From positions 30,343-94,342 of the forward strand of contig NW_027018071.1 in the NCBI RefSeq assembly GCF_032854445.1: a DNA stretch of 64,000 nucleotides, in the 5' to 3' direction. The position numbers and the translations under genes were made by a program. Positions within the stretch are counted from its first letter, which is position 1; every line of letters starts with the position of its first letter. This stretch comes from Liolophura sinensis (lineage: Eukaryota > Mollusca > Polyplacophora > Chitonida > Chitonidae). Positions 1 to 10,647 of the stretch are shown here, in pieces. The notes beneath the pieces were generated by a model. The model did no database searches. It was given only the letters and a program-made list of their open reading frames with translations, and had not been told where the DNA came from.

Positions 1-2663
1 GTAATCATTATAATATCATGCTCAGTTGCAAGATGAAGATTGTAATCGACATAATAGCATGTTCAGTTACAAGATGAACATTGTAAACATTGTAATAGCA
101 TGTTCAGTTACAAAGTGAACATTGTAATCCTTATAATTGCATGTTCAGTTACAAGATGAACATTGTAATCATTATAAAAACATCATCAGTTCCAAGGTGA
201 ACATTGTAATCAGTATACAAGCATGCTCAGTTGCAAAATGGACATTGTAATCATTGCAATAGCATATTCAGTTACAAGATGAGCAATGTAATCATTATAA
301 TAGCATGCTCAATTACAAGATGAAAATTGTAATTCGTATAATAGCATGTTCAGTTACAACATGAACATTGTAATCATTATAATAGCATGTTCAGTTACAA
401 GATGAACATTGTAATCAGTATAATAGCATGCTCAGTTACAAAATTAATATTTTAATTATTACACTAGTATGCCCAGTTACAAGATGAACATTGTAATCAG
501 TATACAAGCATGCTCAGTTGCAAAATGGACACTGTAATCATTACATTAGCATATTCACTTACAAGATGAATATTGTAATCATTATAATAACATCATCAGT
601 TACAACATAAGCATTGTATTTATTATATTAGCTCGTTGACTTACAACATAAACATTGTAATCATTATAAAAGCATGTTCAGTTACAAGGTGAACATAGTA
701 ATCATTTTAAAAACATGCTCAGTTGCAAGATGAAGATTGTAATCGACATAATAGCATGTTCAGTTACAAGATGAACATTGTAATCATTATAAAAACATCA
801 TCAGTTGCAAGGTGAACATTGTAATCAGTATACAAGCATGCTCAGTTGCAAGATAAACATTGTAATCATTACATTAGCATATTCACTTACAAGATGAATA
901 TTGTAATCATTATAATAACATCATCAGTTACAAAGTAAACATTGTATTCATTATATTAGCACGTTCAATTACAAGATAAACATTGTAATCATTATAAAAG
1001 CATGTTCAGTTACAAGGTGAACATTGTAATCTTTATAATAGCATGTTCAGTTACAAGGTGGACATTGTAAGTATAAAAGCATGCTCAGTTGCAAAATGGA
1101 CATTGTAATCATTACATAAGCATATTCAGTTACAAGATGAATATTGTAATCATTATAATAACATCATCAGTTACAAAATGAACATTGTATTCATTATATT
1201 AGCACGTTCAATTACAAGATGAACATTGTAATCATTATAATATCATGCTCAGTTGCAAGATAAAGATTGTAATCGACATAATAGCATGTTCAGTTACAAG
1301 ATGAACATTGTAAACATTGTAATAGCATGTTCAGTTACAAAGTGAACATTGTAATCCTTATAATTGCATGTTCAGTTACAAGATGAACATTGTAATCATT
1401 ATAAAAACATCATTAGTTCCAAGGTGAACATTGTAATCAGTATACAAGCATGCTCAGTTGCAAAATGGACATTGTAATCATTGCAATAGCATATTCAGTT
1501 ACAAGATGAGCAATGTAATCATTATAATAGCATGCTCAATTACAAGATGAAGATTGTAATTCGTATAATAGCATGTTCAGTTACAACATGAACATTGTAA
1601 TCATTATAATAGCATGTTCAGTTACAAGATGAACATTGTAATCATTTTAAAAGCATGTTCAGTTACAAGGTGAACATTGTAATCTTTATAAAAACATGCT
1701 CAGTTACAAGATGAACATTCTAATCATTATAATAGCATGTTCAGTTACAAGGTGGACATTGTAAATATAAAAGCATGCTCAGTTGCAAAATGGACATTGT
1801 AATCATTACATAAGCATATTTAGTTACAAGATGAATATTGTAATCATTATATAAACATCATCAGTTACAAAATGAACATTGTATTCATTATATTAGCACG
1901 TTCAATTACAAGATGAACATTGTAATCATTATAATATCATGCTCAGTTGCAAGATAAAGATTGTAATCGACATAATAGCATGTTCAGTTACAAGATGAAC
2001 ATTGTAATCATTGTAATAGCATGTTCAGTTACAAAGTGAACATTGTAATCCTTATAATTGCATGTTCAGTTACAAGATGAACGTTGTAATCATTATGAAA
2101 ACATCATCAGTTCCTAGGTGAACATTGTAATCAGTATACAAGCATGCTCAGTTGCAAAATGGACATTGTAATCATTGCAATAGCATATTCAGTTACAAGA
2201 TGAACATTGCAATCATTATAATAATGTGCTCAGTTACAAGGAGAACATTGAAATCATTACAATAGCGTGCTCAGTTACAAGGTGAACATTGTAATCATTA
2301 TAAAAACATGCCCAGTTACAAGATGAACATTGTAATAGTTAAAATAGCATGCTCAAATACAAGATGAGCAATGTAATCATTATAATAGCATGCTCAATTA
2401 CAAGATGAAAATTGTAATTCGTATAATAGCATGCTCAGTTACAACATGAACATTGTAATCATTATAATAGCATGTTCAGTTACAAGATGAACATTGTAAT
2501 CAGTATAATAGCATGCTCAGTTACAAAATTAATATTTTAATTATTACACTAGTATGCCCAGTTACAAGATGAACATTGTAATCAGTATAATAGCGTGCTC
2601 AGTTACAAGATGAGCAATGTAATCATTATAATAGCATGTTCAGTTACCAGATGAACATTGTAA
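1..2663 (+). repeat. 41-bp satellite block A0
   Basis: Head-to-tail 41-bp monomers, typically 'gcatgttcagttacaagatg' then 'aacattgtaatcattataata'. The spacing can be read directly, for example from 'gcatgttcag' at 385 to 'gcatgctcag' at 426. Recurrent variants include catgctcag/ttgcaaaatgg, catcatcag/ggtgaac, catattcag and cacgttcaatt. Positions 1 to about 413 recur 1227 bp later (1228 to about 1640) with the same rare forms, such as 'ttgtaaacattgtaatagc' at 82 and 1309. Monomers at about 413-499 look like those that normally lie just before a spacer, but no spacer follows them. The block is cut by the window start and contains no gene. Confidence 0.95.
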
Positions 2664-3558
2664 GAATTATTTTTAGAATAAATCGCTTCCAAACTCTGGT
2701 ATATTCACCTTAGTTTAACTAAACGCCATCATATCGTATTTATGTTAATTACATGTAATATTGTAATAGGCATGTTCTTAAGTCAAGTGGCCCTTTGTTA
2801 GACTGTTTAGCCTTTCAAAACGGAAACTACAGGTATGCATATTTAAGAGAACTTAAGTTTGTCCTTTTTTAAAACCATTTTCTTCATTCCTCAATGAAAA
2901 ATACATGCATTGTTTCGCACCCCTATTTGCAGCGTACTGGCAATGGGCCAAATGTGTAGAATACGATATCTGTAAAATTAATCTGACTGCAATAAGATCA
3001 GAAAATTCGACCCCAATTCTTTGATGGTTTTCTCTACGGTTCTTCTATATCGGGACTAGTCTTGCTGACAATGGTAACTGATGCTCGTCGGCAGGTACAC
3101 GTACGTTAATGAGATCAATAACTTTGTCTCTTTCTTTCAGGACAAATATGTAACTTATTAAACTAACGGTTTTGACAGATAAATGTAACAGCTCTGTGAT
3201 CTCATCATGTTAGAAATGAAATAACAAATGCGATATAGACGTACTTGAGCTCCTAATATGTTTTTTCCAGAGTGCTTACGGTGGACTTCGTTTGGCTTCT
3301 GTGAGGGTTTTGATAGGTCTGTTATATGTTAATTGTGTATTACTGAAAACTCGCTCCACTAACATTATATATACAAACATGTATGCTTAAAGCCTTCCTT
3401 TCACTAGGAAATAAAATAGCCTGAGTAGGAGCCTTGTCAGGTGGGGTTATGTATGGGAGGACTAAGGTTTGCCTGAAGTGAAAGACATAGGTACAGTAAA
3501 TGGCGCAGAGACATACATGTCTTTACAGATAAATGTTATCTGATCGTCAGTTGCACAG

Positions 3559-3925
3559 ACCGGCCCGGATAGCACAGTTGGTAGAGCGTCCGCTTCGGGA
3601 CCGGTAGATCCAGGATCAATCCTTGGTCGAGTCACACCTAAGACTTTAAAAGAGGAAGTTGTGACTTCCTCGTTTGGCGTTCAGCATGAAGGGGGATAGT
3701 GCAACGACTGGTTGACCCGTTCCAGTATAATGGCTCGGGCGGGGCGGCTTACTTGCCTTCGGTAAGTCGTCTCAGTGATGCAGCACTAAATAAAAGAGCG
3801 GTGAAAATCCGTCCTGCAACAAGGAGGCACATTAAACGTGCATGCACCCTAATGATTCCTTCGTCGTCATATGACTGAAAAATTGTTGAGTACGACGTTA
3901 AACCCCAAGCACTCACTCACTCACT
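3559..3925 (+). mobile_element. tRNA-derived SINE, copy 1 (S1), 367 bp
   Basis: The tRNA-like head has an A box 'tagcacagttg' (3570-3580) and a B box 'gatcaatcc' (3614-3622), both fitting the Pol III consensuses. Next comes a perfect 8-bp hairpin, gaggaagt/acttcctc (3652-3659 and 3664-3671), then a unique body of about 200 bp. The 3' end is 'gagtacgacgttaaacccc' plus an (ACTC)n tail. The flanking target-site duplication 'cagttgcacag' (3548-3558 and 3926-3936) fixes both ends and shows LINE-type retroposition. I recall this body as common in molluscan genomes but cannot name the family. Transcription is not shown. Confidence 0.88.
3570..3622 (+). promoter_or_regulatory. Pol III A and B boxes of SINE copy 1
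   Basis: The A box at 3570-3580 fits TRGYNNANNNG and the B box at 3614-3622 fits GWTCRANNC. Their starts are 44 bp apart, a normal distance for a tRNA-type internal promoter. Both boxes still fit the consensus in all 12 copies. The only A-box change seen, C to T in S9, falls at an unconstrained position. Function is inferred. Confidence 0.7.
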
Positions 3926-3946
3926 CAGTTGCACAGCGACATACAT

Positions 3947-6900
3947 ACAAGATGAAGATTGTAATCGACATAATAGCATGTTCAGTTACAAAATGAACAT
4001 TGTAATCATTGTAATAGCATGTTAAGTTACAAAGTGAACATTGTAATCCTTATAATTGCATGTTCAGTTACAAGATGAACATTGTAATCATTATAAAAAC
4101 ATCATCAGCTCCAAGGTGAACATTGTAATCAGTATACAAGCATGCTCAATTGCAAAATGGACAATGTAATCATTACAATAGCATATTCAGTTACAAGATG
4201 AACATTGTAATCATTACATTAGCATATTCACTTACAAGATGAATATTGTAATCATTATAATAACATCATCAGCTACAAAGTAAACATTGTATTCATTATA
4301 TTAGCACGTTCAATTACAAGATGAACATTGTAATCATTATAAAAGCATGTTCAGTTACAAGGTGAACATTGTAATCTTTATAAAATCATGCTCAGTTACA
4401 AGATGAACATTCTAATCATTATAATAGCATGTTCAGTTACAAGGTGGACATTGTAAGTATAAAAGCATGCTCAGTTGCAAAATGGACATTGTAATCATTA
4501 CATAAGCATATTTAGTTACAAGATGAATAATGTAATCATTATAATAACATCATCAGTTACAAAATGAACATTGTATTCAATATATTAGCACGTTCAATTA
4601 CAAGATGAACATTGTAATCATTATAATATCATGCTCAGTTGCAAGATAAAGATTGTAATCGACATAATAGCATGTTCAGTTACAAGATGAACATTGTAAT
4701 CATTGTAATAGCATGTTCAGTTACAAAGTGAACATTGTAATCCTTATAATTGCATGTTCAGTTACAAGATGAACGTTGTAATCATTATAAAAACATCATC
4801 AGTTCCTAGGTGAATATTGTAATCAGTATACAAGCATGCTCAGTTGCAAAATGGACATTGTAATCATTTCAATAGCATATTCAGTTACAAGATGAACATT
4901 GCAATCATTATAATCATGTGCTCAGTTACAAGGAGAACATTGAAATCATTACAATAGCGTGCTCAGTTACAAGGTGAACATTGTAATCATTATAAAAACA
5001 TGCCCAGTTACAAGATGAACATTGTAATAGTTAAAATAGCATGCTCAAATACAAGATGAGCAATGCAATCATTATAATAGCATGCTCAGTTGCAAGATAA
5101 ACATTGTAATCATTATAATATCATTTTCAGTTACAAGATGAAGATTGTAATCGACATAATAGCATGTTCAGTTACAAGATGAACATTGTAATCTTTGTAA
5201 TAGGATGTTCAGTTACAAAGTAAACATTGTAATCATTATAATAGCGTCAACGGTTACAAAATCACCATTGTAATCAATATAATAGCATGCTCAGTTACAA
5301 AATGAATATTGCAATTATTATATTAGCATATGTAGTTACAAGATGAACATTGTAATCATTATTATAGCATATGTACTTACAAGATGAACATTTTAATCAT
5401 TATAAAAACATCATCAGTTACAAGGTGAACATTGTAATCAGTATAAAAGCATGCTCAGTTGCAAAATGGATATTGTAATCATTACATTAGCATATTCACT
5501 TACAAGATGAACATTGTAATCATTATAATAATGTGCTCAGTTACAAGGTGAACAATGTAATCATTGTAATAGCATGTTCAGTTACAAAGTGAACATTGTA
5601 ATCCTTATAATTGCATGTTCAGTTACAAAGTGAACATTGTAATCATTATAAAAACATCATCAGTTGCAAGGTGAACATTGTAATCAGTATACAAGCATGC
5701 TCAGTTGCAAAATGGACATTGTAATCATTACAATAGCATATTCAGTTACAAGATGAACATTGTAATCATTATAATAATGCGCTCAGTTACAAGGTGGACA
5801 ATGTAATCATTGTAAAAGCATGTTCAGTTACAAAGTGAACATTGTAATCCTTATAATTGCATGTTCAGTTATAAGATGAACATTGTAATCATTATAAAAA
5901 CATAAACAGTTACAAGGTGAACATTGTAATCAGTATACAAGCATGCTCAGTTGCAAAATGGACATTGTAATCATTACATTAGCATATTCACTTACAAGAT
6001 GAATATTGTAATCATTATAATAACATCATCAGTTACAACATAAGCCTTGTATTCATTATATTAGCTCGTTCACTTACAAGATAGACATTGTAATCATTAT
6101 AAAAGCATGTTCAGTTACAAGGTGAACATAGTAATCATTTTAAAAACCTGCTCAGTTGCAAGATGAAGATTGTAATCGACATAATAGCATGTTCAGTTAT
6201 AAGATGAACATTGTAATCATTATAAAAACATCATCAGTTGCAAGGTGAACATTGTAATCAGTATACAAGCATGCTCAGTTGCAAGATAAACATTGTAATC
6301 ATTACATTAGCATATTCACTTACAAGATGAATATTGTAATCATTATAATAACATCATCAGTTACAAAGTAAACATTGTATTCATTATATTAGCACGTTCA
6401 ATTACAAGATGAACATTGTAATCATTATGAAAGCATGTTCAGTTACAAGGTGAACATTGTAATCTTTATAAAAACATGCTCAGTTACAAGATGAACATTC
6501 TAATCATTATAATAGCATGTTCAGTTACAAGGTGGACATTGTAAGTTTAAAAGCATGCTCAGTTGCAAAATGGACATTGTAATCATTACATAAGCATATT
6601 TAGTTACAAGATGAATATTGTAATCATTATAATAACATCATCAGTTACAAAATGAACATTGTATTCAATATATTAGCACGTTCAATTACAAGATGAACGT
6701 TGTAATCATTATAAAAACATCATCAGTTCCTAGGTGAACATTGTAATCAGTATACAAGCATGCTCAGTTGCAAAATGGACATTGTAATCATTGCAATAGC
6801 ATATTCAGTTACAAGATGAACATTGCAATCATTATAATAATGTGCTCAGTTACAAGGAGAACATTGAAATCATTACAATAGCGTGCTCAGTTACAAGGTG

Positions 6901-7279
6901 AACATTGTAATCATTATAAAAACATGCCCAGTTACAAGATGAACATTGTAATAGTTAAAATAGCATGCTCAAATACAAGATGAGCAATGTAATCATTATA
7001 ATAGCATGCTCAATTACAAGATGAAAATTGTAATTCGTATAATAGCATGCTCAGTTACAACATGAACATTGTAATCATTATAATAGCATGTTCAGTTACA
7101 AGATGAACATTGTAATCAGTATAATAGCATGCTCAGTTACAAAATTAATATTTTAATTATTACACTAGTATGCCCAGTTACAAGATGAACATTGTAATCA
7201 GTATAATAGCGTGCTCAGTTACAAGATGAGCAATGTAATCATTATAATAGCATGTTCAGTTACCAGATGAACATTGTAA
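3947..7279 (+). repeat. 41-bp satellite block A1
   Basis: A 3333-bp block. With S1 it forms a 4616-bp HOR unit. A marker monomer containing 'gtcaacggttacaaaatcac' begins near 5247 and also occurs once or more in A2, A3, A4, A9, A10, A11 and A12. The last monomers ('aaattaatattttaattatt', then 'cagttaccag') form the conserved left edge of the next spacer. The block aligns along its length with A2. No gene is seen. Confidence 0.95.
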
Positions 7280-7367
7280 GAATTATTTTTAGAATAAATC
7301 GCTTCCAAACTCTGGTATATTCACCTTAGTTTAACTAAACGCCATCATATCGTATTTATGTTAATTA

Positions 7368-7394
7368 CACTGTTGACCATAAAGTTGGAATAAA
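7368..7394 (+). repeat. Left terminal inverted repeat of Tc1 element
   Basis: 27 bp starting 'cactgttgacc', the exact reverse complement of 8988-9014. Divergence begins immediately inside (ttaatt against atattt). Confidence 0.95.
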
Positions 7395-7688
7395 TTAATT
7401 CGACGACTGAATTCGGAGTTATTCTAATTGTACGCGGTATTGAATGCTTGATTATGGCGTAGATATCAGCATAACACCAAATGTTGGTCTTTTTCTACAC
7501 ATATCAGCCTACTGTAATCTTTAATGGATCGATTATAGGCTGTAGAACGGCGTAAAAACAAAAACTGGCATTTCAAGACGAAAGGATTGAAGGCTTTACT
7601 GCAATGTCTCCATATCACAAACATAAACGTATTTGTTCCCTTTCGTATTATAAGTTACAGACAATACAGTTTGTAAGAGAAACAGTCA

Positions 7689-8705
7689 TTAATATCTCGT
7701 ATGACCACCCCTGACACGAATCAATGCGTCAAGACGTCGTTGCATGCTGTCGACCAGATTGTTAATGAATTCAATGGGCAGAACGTTCCACTCATTGATC
7801 AGAGCCTGTGCCAGTTCTTGCAGATTTTCAGCAATTTTGTCACGTGCGTTGATGGCTCGCCCTAACTTGTCCCAGGCATGTTCTATTGGGTTCATATCAG
7901 GGGAACACGATGGCCAAGGTAACTGCTCCACCCCTTGTGCCCGAAGAAATTCTCGTGTTGCAGCGGCCCTGTGTGGTGTAGCGTTGTCGTCTTGCAAACG
8001 AAAATTGTCTCCATAAACCCTTCGTGCGTATGGAAGGCAATGGTTTTCAAGGATATCAATGTACACGACGGCGTTGACGTTTTCGTAGGGCACCACCAAC
8101 GGCGTTTTTCCACCATAGTGAATACCGGCCCAAACCATTACTAAACCGCCACCCCCTTGATTGTTTTCCTGCACACATTTATCTCGAAGGCTTTCTCCTC
8201 GCAAACGACGAACCCTTTGCCTTCCGTCCACAGGTTTCAGGAAGAAGCGACTCTCATCCGTGAAGAGCACATGTCGCCAATGCCCTAACTGCAATTGTCT
8301 GTGCTCCCTAGCCCAGCGAAGCCTTTGGACTCTATGTTGGGCGGTTAGGCGGGGACATTTGGTCATACGTCTTGCTCGATAACCATGCTGAAGTAATCTG
8401 CGATTCACCGTTGTTCGGGAAACATTGATTCCGTAATGCCTCCGTCACAAACGGCGAAGATGGTTCGCAGACATTTTCCGGTTTGTGCGAGAGAGATTGA
8501 GCAGTCGGCGGTAATCCCGTCTCGTAGTCAGTCGTGGTCGTCCTGGAGTTTGACGTGGCCGCAAATGACCCACTTCTCGATGACGTCTGATGATTTTGCT
8601 GACTGTACTTTGCGATATGCCTACAAAATCGGCAACATCGGACTGTTTGTAGCCTTCTTTATGGAGGGCAATCACTCGTATTGGCATTGGAGTAGCACGA
8701 GGCAT
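7689..8705 (-). pseudogene. Tc1-type DD34E transposase, one premature stop
   Basis: A minus-strand frame of 338 codons plus stop, starting with ATG at 8705-8703, close to the roughly 340 residues usual for Tc1 transposases. Residues 8-50 look like the first helix-turn-helix of the paired-like DNA-binding domain. A GRPR motif sits at 55-58, followed by a second helix-turn-helix. A TGA at codon 87 (8445-8447) interrupts that second domain; there is no frameshift. The catalytic triad is intact: D150 (in FTDES), D240 (in QDDNATPH) and E275 (in SPDMNPIEHAW), with 34 residues between the second D and E. Translation from the methionine at 8408 would give a 239-residue catalytic fragment lacking most of the DNA-binding region. 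TGA is one transition from CGA (arginine), so a single mutation may have inactivated it. A sequencing error is the alternative. Confidence 0.92.
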
Positions 8706-8931
8706 AGCCGGAATCCCCGCTACACTACTTTTTGTTCCATGCGAAACCGAGAACTCAGTTATGCGCGAGGTAATTTGACCTCTCTCTGAATGAAGATCAC
8801 TGGAGAAGCACCAGGCACAGGGCTTTTTATCACTACCATCAGAGCCTCTTATGTAATTCTCATATTAGCATAGAATAAAACATTTTTGTACACGTAGTAG
8901 AGAGAGATTATGCATCAATTCGTGTCGGCTT

Positions 8932-8959
8932 ATATTATTTTTGAGGCGAAAAATAATAT
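8932..8959. repeat. Perfect 11-bp hairpin inside right end of Tc1 element
   Basis: Arms 'atattattttt' (8932-8942) and 'aaaaataatat' (8949-8959) are separated by 'gaggcg'. I see no counterpart at the left end. The hairpin lies upstream of the transposase start, so it may be a structural or transcriptional element. Confidence 0.7.
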
Positions 8960-8987
8960 TAAACTTCTGGGATTGTGGCTAAAATAT

Positions 8988-9014
8988 TTTATTCCAACTT
9001 TATGGTCAACAGTG
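8988..9014 (-). repeat. Right terminal inverted repeat of Tc1 element
   Basis: Perfect 27-bp reverse complement of 7368-7394, followed directly by the TA duplication at 9015-9016. Confidence 0.95.
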
Positions 9015-9823
9015 TACATGTAATATTGTAATAGGCATGTTCTTAAGTCAAGTGGCCCTTTGTTAGACTGTTTAGCCTTTCAAAACGGAAACTACAGGTA
9101 TGCATATTTAAGAGAACTTAAGTTTGTCCTTTTTTAAAACCATTTTCTTCATTCCTCAATGAAAAATACATGCATTGTTTCGCACCCCTATTTGCAGCGT
9201 ACTGGCAATGGGCCAAATGTGTAGAATACGATATCTGTAAAATTAATCTGACTGCAATAAGATCAGAAAATTCGACCCCAATTCTTTGATGGTTTTCTCT
9301 ACGGTTCTTCTATATCGGGACTAGTCTTGCTGACAATGGTAACTGATGCTCGTCGGCAGGTACACGTACGTTAATGAGATCAATAACTTTGTCTCTTTCT
9401 TTCAGGACAAATATGTAACTTATTAAACTAACGGTTTTGACAGATAAATGTAACAGCTCTGTGATCTCATCATGTTAGAAATGAAATAACAAATGCGATA
9501 TAGACGTACTTGAGATCCTAATATTTTTTTTCCAGAGTGCTTACGGTGGACTTCGTTTGGCTTCTGTGAGGGTTTTGATAGGTCTGTTATATGTTAATTG
9601 TGTATTACTGAAAACTCGCTCCACTAACATTATATATACAAACATGTATGCTTAAAGCCTTCCTTTCACTAGGAAATAAAATAGCCTGAGTAGGAGCCTT
9701 GTCAGGTGGGGTTATGTATGGGAGGACTAAGGTTTGCCTGAAGTGAAAGACATAGGTACAGTAAATGGCGCAGAGACATACATGTCTTTACAGATAAATG
9801 TTATCTGATCGTCAGTTGCACAG

Positions 9824-10190
9824 ACCGGCCCGGATAGCACAGTTGGTAGAGCGTCCGCTTCGGGACCGGTAGATCCAGGATCAATCCTTGGTCGAGTCAC
9901 ACCTAAGACTTTAAAAGAGGAAGTTGTGACTTCCTCGTTTGGCGTTCAGCATGAAGGGGGATAGTGCAACGACTGGTTGACCCGTTCCAGTATAATGGCT
10001 CGGGCGGGGCGGCTTACTTGCCTTCGGTAAGTCGTCTCAGTGATGCAGCACTAAATAAAAGAGCGGTGAAAATCCGTCCTGCAACAAGGAGGCACATTAA
10101 ACGTGCATGCACCCTAATGATTCCTTCGTCGTCATATGACTGAAAAATTGTTGAGTACGACGTTAAACCCCAAGCACTCACTCACTCACT
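9824..10190 (+). mobile_element. tRNA-derived SINE, copy 2 (S2), 367 bp
   Basis: Full-length relative of copy 1, with A and B boxes and hairpin intact. Its right target duplication carries one change, 'cagttccacag' (10191-10201). Confidence 0.88.
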
Positions 10191-10354
10191 CAGTTCCACA
10201 GCGACATACATACAAGATGAAGATTGTAATCGACATAATAGCATGTTCAGTTACAAAATGAACATTGTAATCATTGTAATAGCATGTTAAGTTACAAAGT
10301 GAACATTGTAATCCTTATAATTGCATGTTCAGTTACAAGATGAACATTGTAATC

Positions 10355-10366
10355 ATTATAAAAACA
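10355..10366 (+). repeat. V-SINE target-site duplication (left)
   Basis: 'attataaaaaca' is repeated at 10648-10659. It is ordinary monomer sequence, so insertion was into the satellite itself. Confidence 0.9.
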
Positions 10367-10647
10367 GGGGCCTCCGTGGCTCAGTCGGTTAAAGCGCTAG
10401 CGCAGCGTAATGACCCAGGAGTCTCTCACCAATGCGGTCGCTGTGAGTTCAAGTCCAGCTCATGCTGGCTTCCTCGCCGGCCGTACGTGGGAAGGTCTGT
10501 CAGCAACCTGCGGATGGTCGTGGGTTTCCCCCGGGCTCTGCCCGGTTTCCACCCACCATAATGCTGACCGCCGTCGTATAAGTGAAATATTCTTGAGTAC
10601 GGCGTAAAACACCAATCAAAAAAAAAAAAAAAATAAAAAAAAAAAAA
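10367..10647 (+). mobile_element. V-SINE (RUDI-like), about 281 bp
   Basis: The tRNA-like head has an A box 'tggctcagtcg' (10377-10387) and a B box 'gttcaagtc' (10447-10455). The central part matches the V-domain of V-SINEs as I remember it, with 'gtgggtttcccccgggctct' beginning at 10519 and a ccgggc/gcccgg hairpin at 10531-10545. The 3' end is 'gagtacggcgtaaaacacc' plus an A-rich tail (about 10619-10647). The 12-bp duplication 'attataaaaaca' flanks it at 10355-10366 and 10648-10659, inside a satellite monomer. The closest family I recall is RUDI of molluscs. Frames crossing it are not genes. Confidence 0.88.
10377..10455 (+). promoter_or_regulatory. Pol III A and B boxes of the V-SINE
   Basis: The A box at 10377-10387 and the B box at 10447-10455 fit TRGYNNANNNG and GWTCRANNC. 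Their starts are 70 bp apart, wider than in the spacer SINE. Activity is inferred only. Confidence 0.65.

Larger units (their letters stand above)
2664..3946 (+). other. HOR spacer S1 (short form, reference copy)
   Basis: This 1283-bp non-satellite segment starts abruptly after 'gaacattgtaa' and ends at 'gacatacat', where satellite resumes with 'acaagatgaag'. The first 895 bp (2664-3558) are AT-rich and unrecognised, with no convincing reading frame. They contain a satellite-like stretch at 2751-2787 and a pyrimidine tract ending in 'ctttctttcag' at 3124-3140 that resembles a splice acceptor. The rest is a SINE. Eleven other copies in the window have the same left junction. It has the 'ctaacattatatatac' haplotype, called type beta here. 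Confidence 0.9.
7368..9014 (-). mobile_element. Tc1-family (DD34E) DNA transposon, 1647 bp
   Basis: The perfect 27-bp terminal inverted repeats begin 'cactgttgaccataaagttg' (7368-7394 and 8988-9014). The duplicated TA target lies at 7366-7367 and 9015-9016. The empty site 'ttaattacatg' is intact in the other eleven spacers, so the boundaries are exact. One transposase frame on the minus strand fills most of the element. Perfect repeats and presence in only one of twelve units point to insertion after this unit was formed. The nonsense codon in the transposase suggests that this copy is non-autonomous now. Confidence 0.95.
7280..10211 (+). other. HOR spacer S2, split by a Tc1 element
   Basis: A short-form spacer interrupted at a TA by a 1647-bp transposon. 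Removing the element and one TA leaves 1283 bp, exactly the length of S1. The spacer sequence runs from 7280 to 7367 and resumes at 9017. It is type beta but carries 'gagatcctaatatttttttt' near 9512, a variant otherwise found only in S6 and S8. Confidence 0.9.

Noticed and set aside
1-2663. CRISPR array
   Set aside because: The repeats are directly adjacent 41-bp monomers with gradual variation and no unique spacers; no cas gene is present.
3559-3640. Functional tRNA gene
   Set aside because: A and B boxes fit, but I could not fold a full cloverleaf with a proper acceptor stem, and the target duplications show that it is the head of a SINE.
3912-3928. (ACTC)n microsatellite as an independent locus
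   Set aside because: It is the 3' tail of the SINE, present at the same place in every copy with three or four repeats.
7744-8789. Plus-strand frames and a second minus frame within the Tc1 element
   Set aside because: They are shadows of the transposase frame and show no domain of their own.
10325-10607. Overlapping open frames of 65-78 codons on both strands
   Set aside because: They read through satellite and the V-SINE, a non-coding retroposon; one uses the poly-A tail as poly-phenylalanine.
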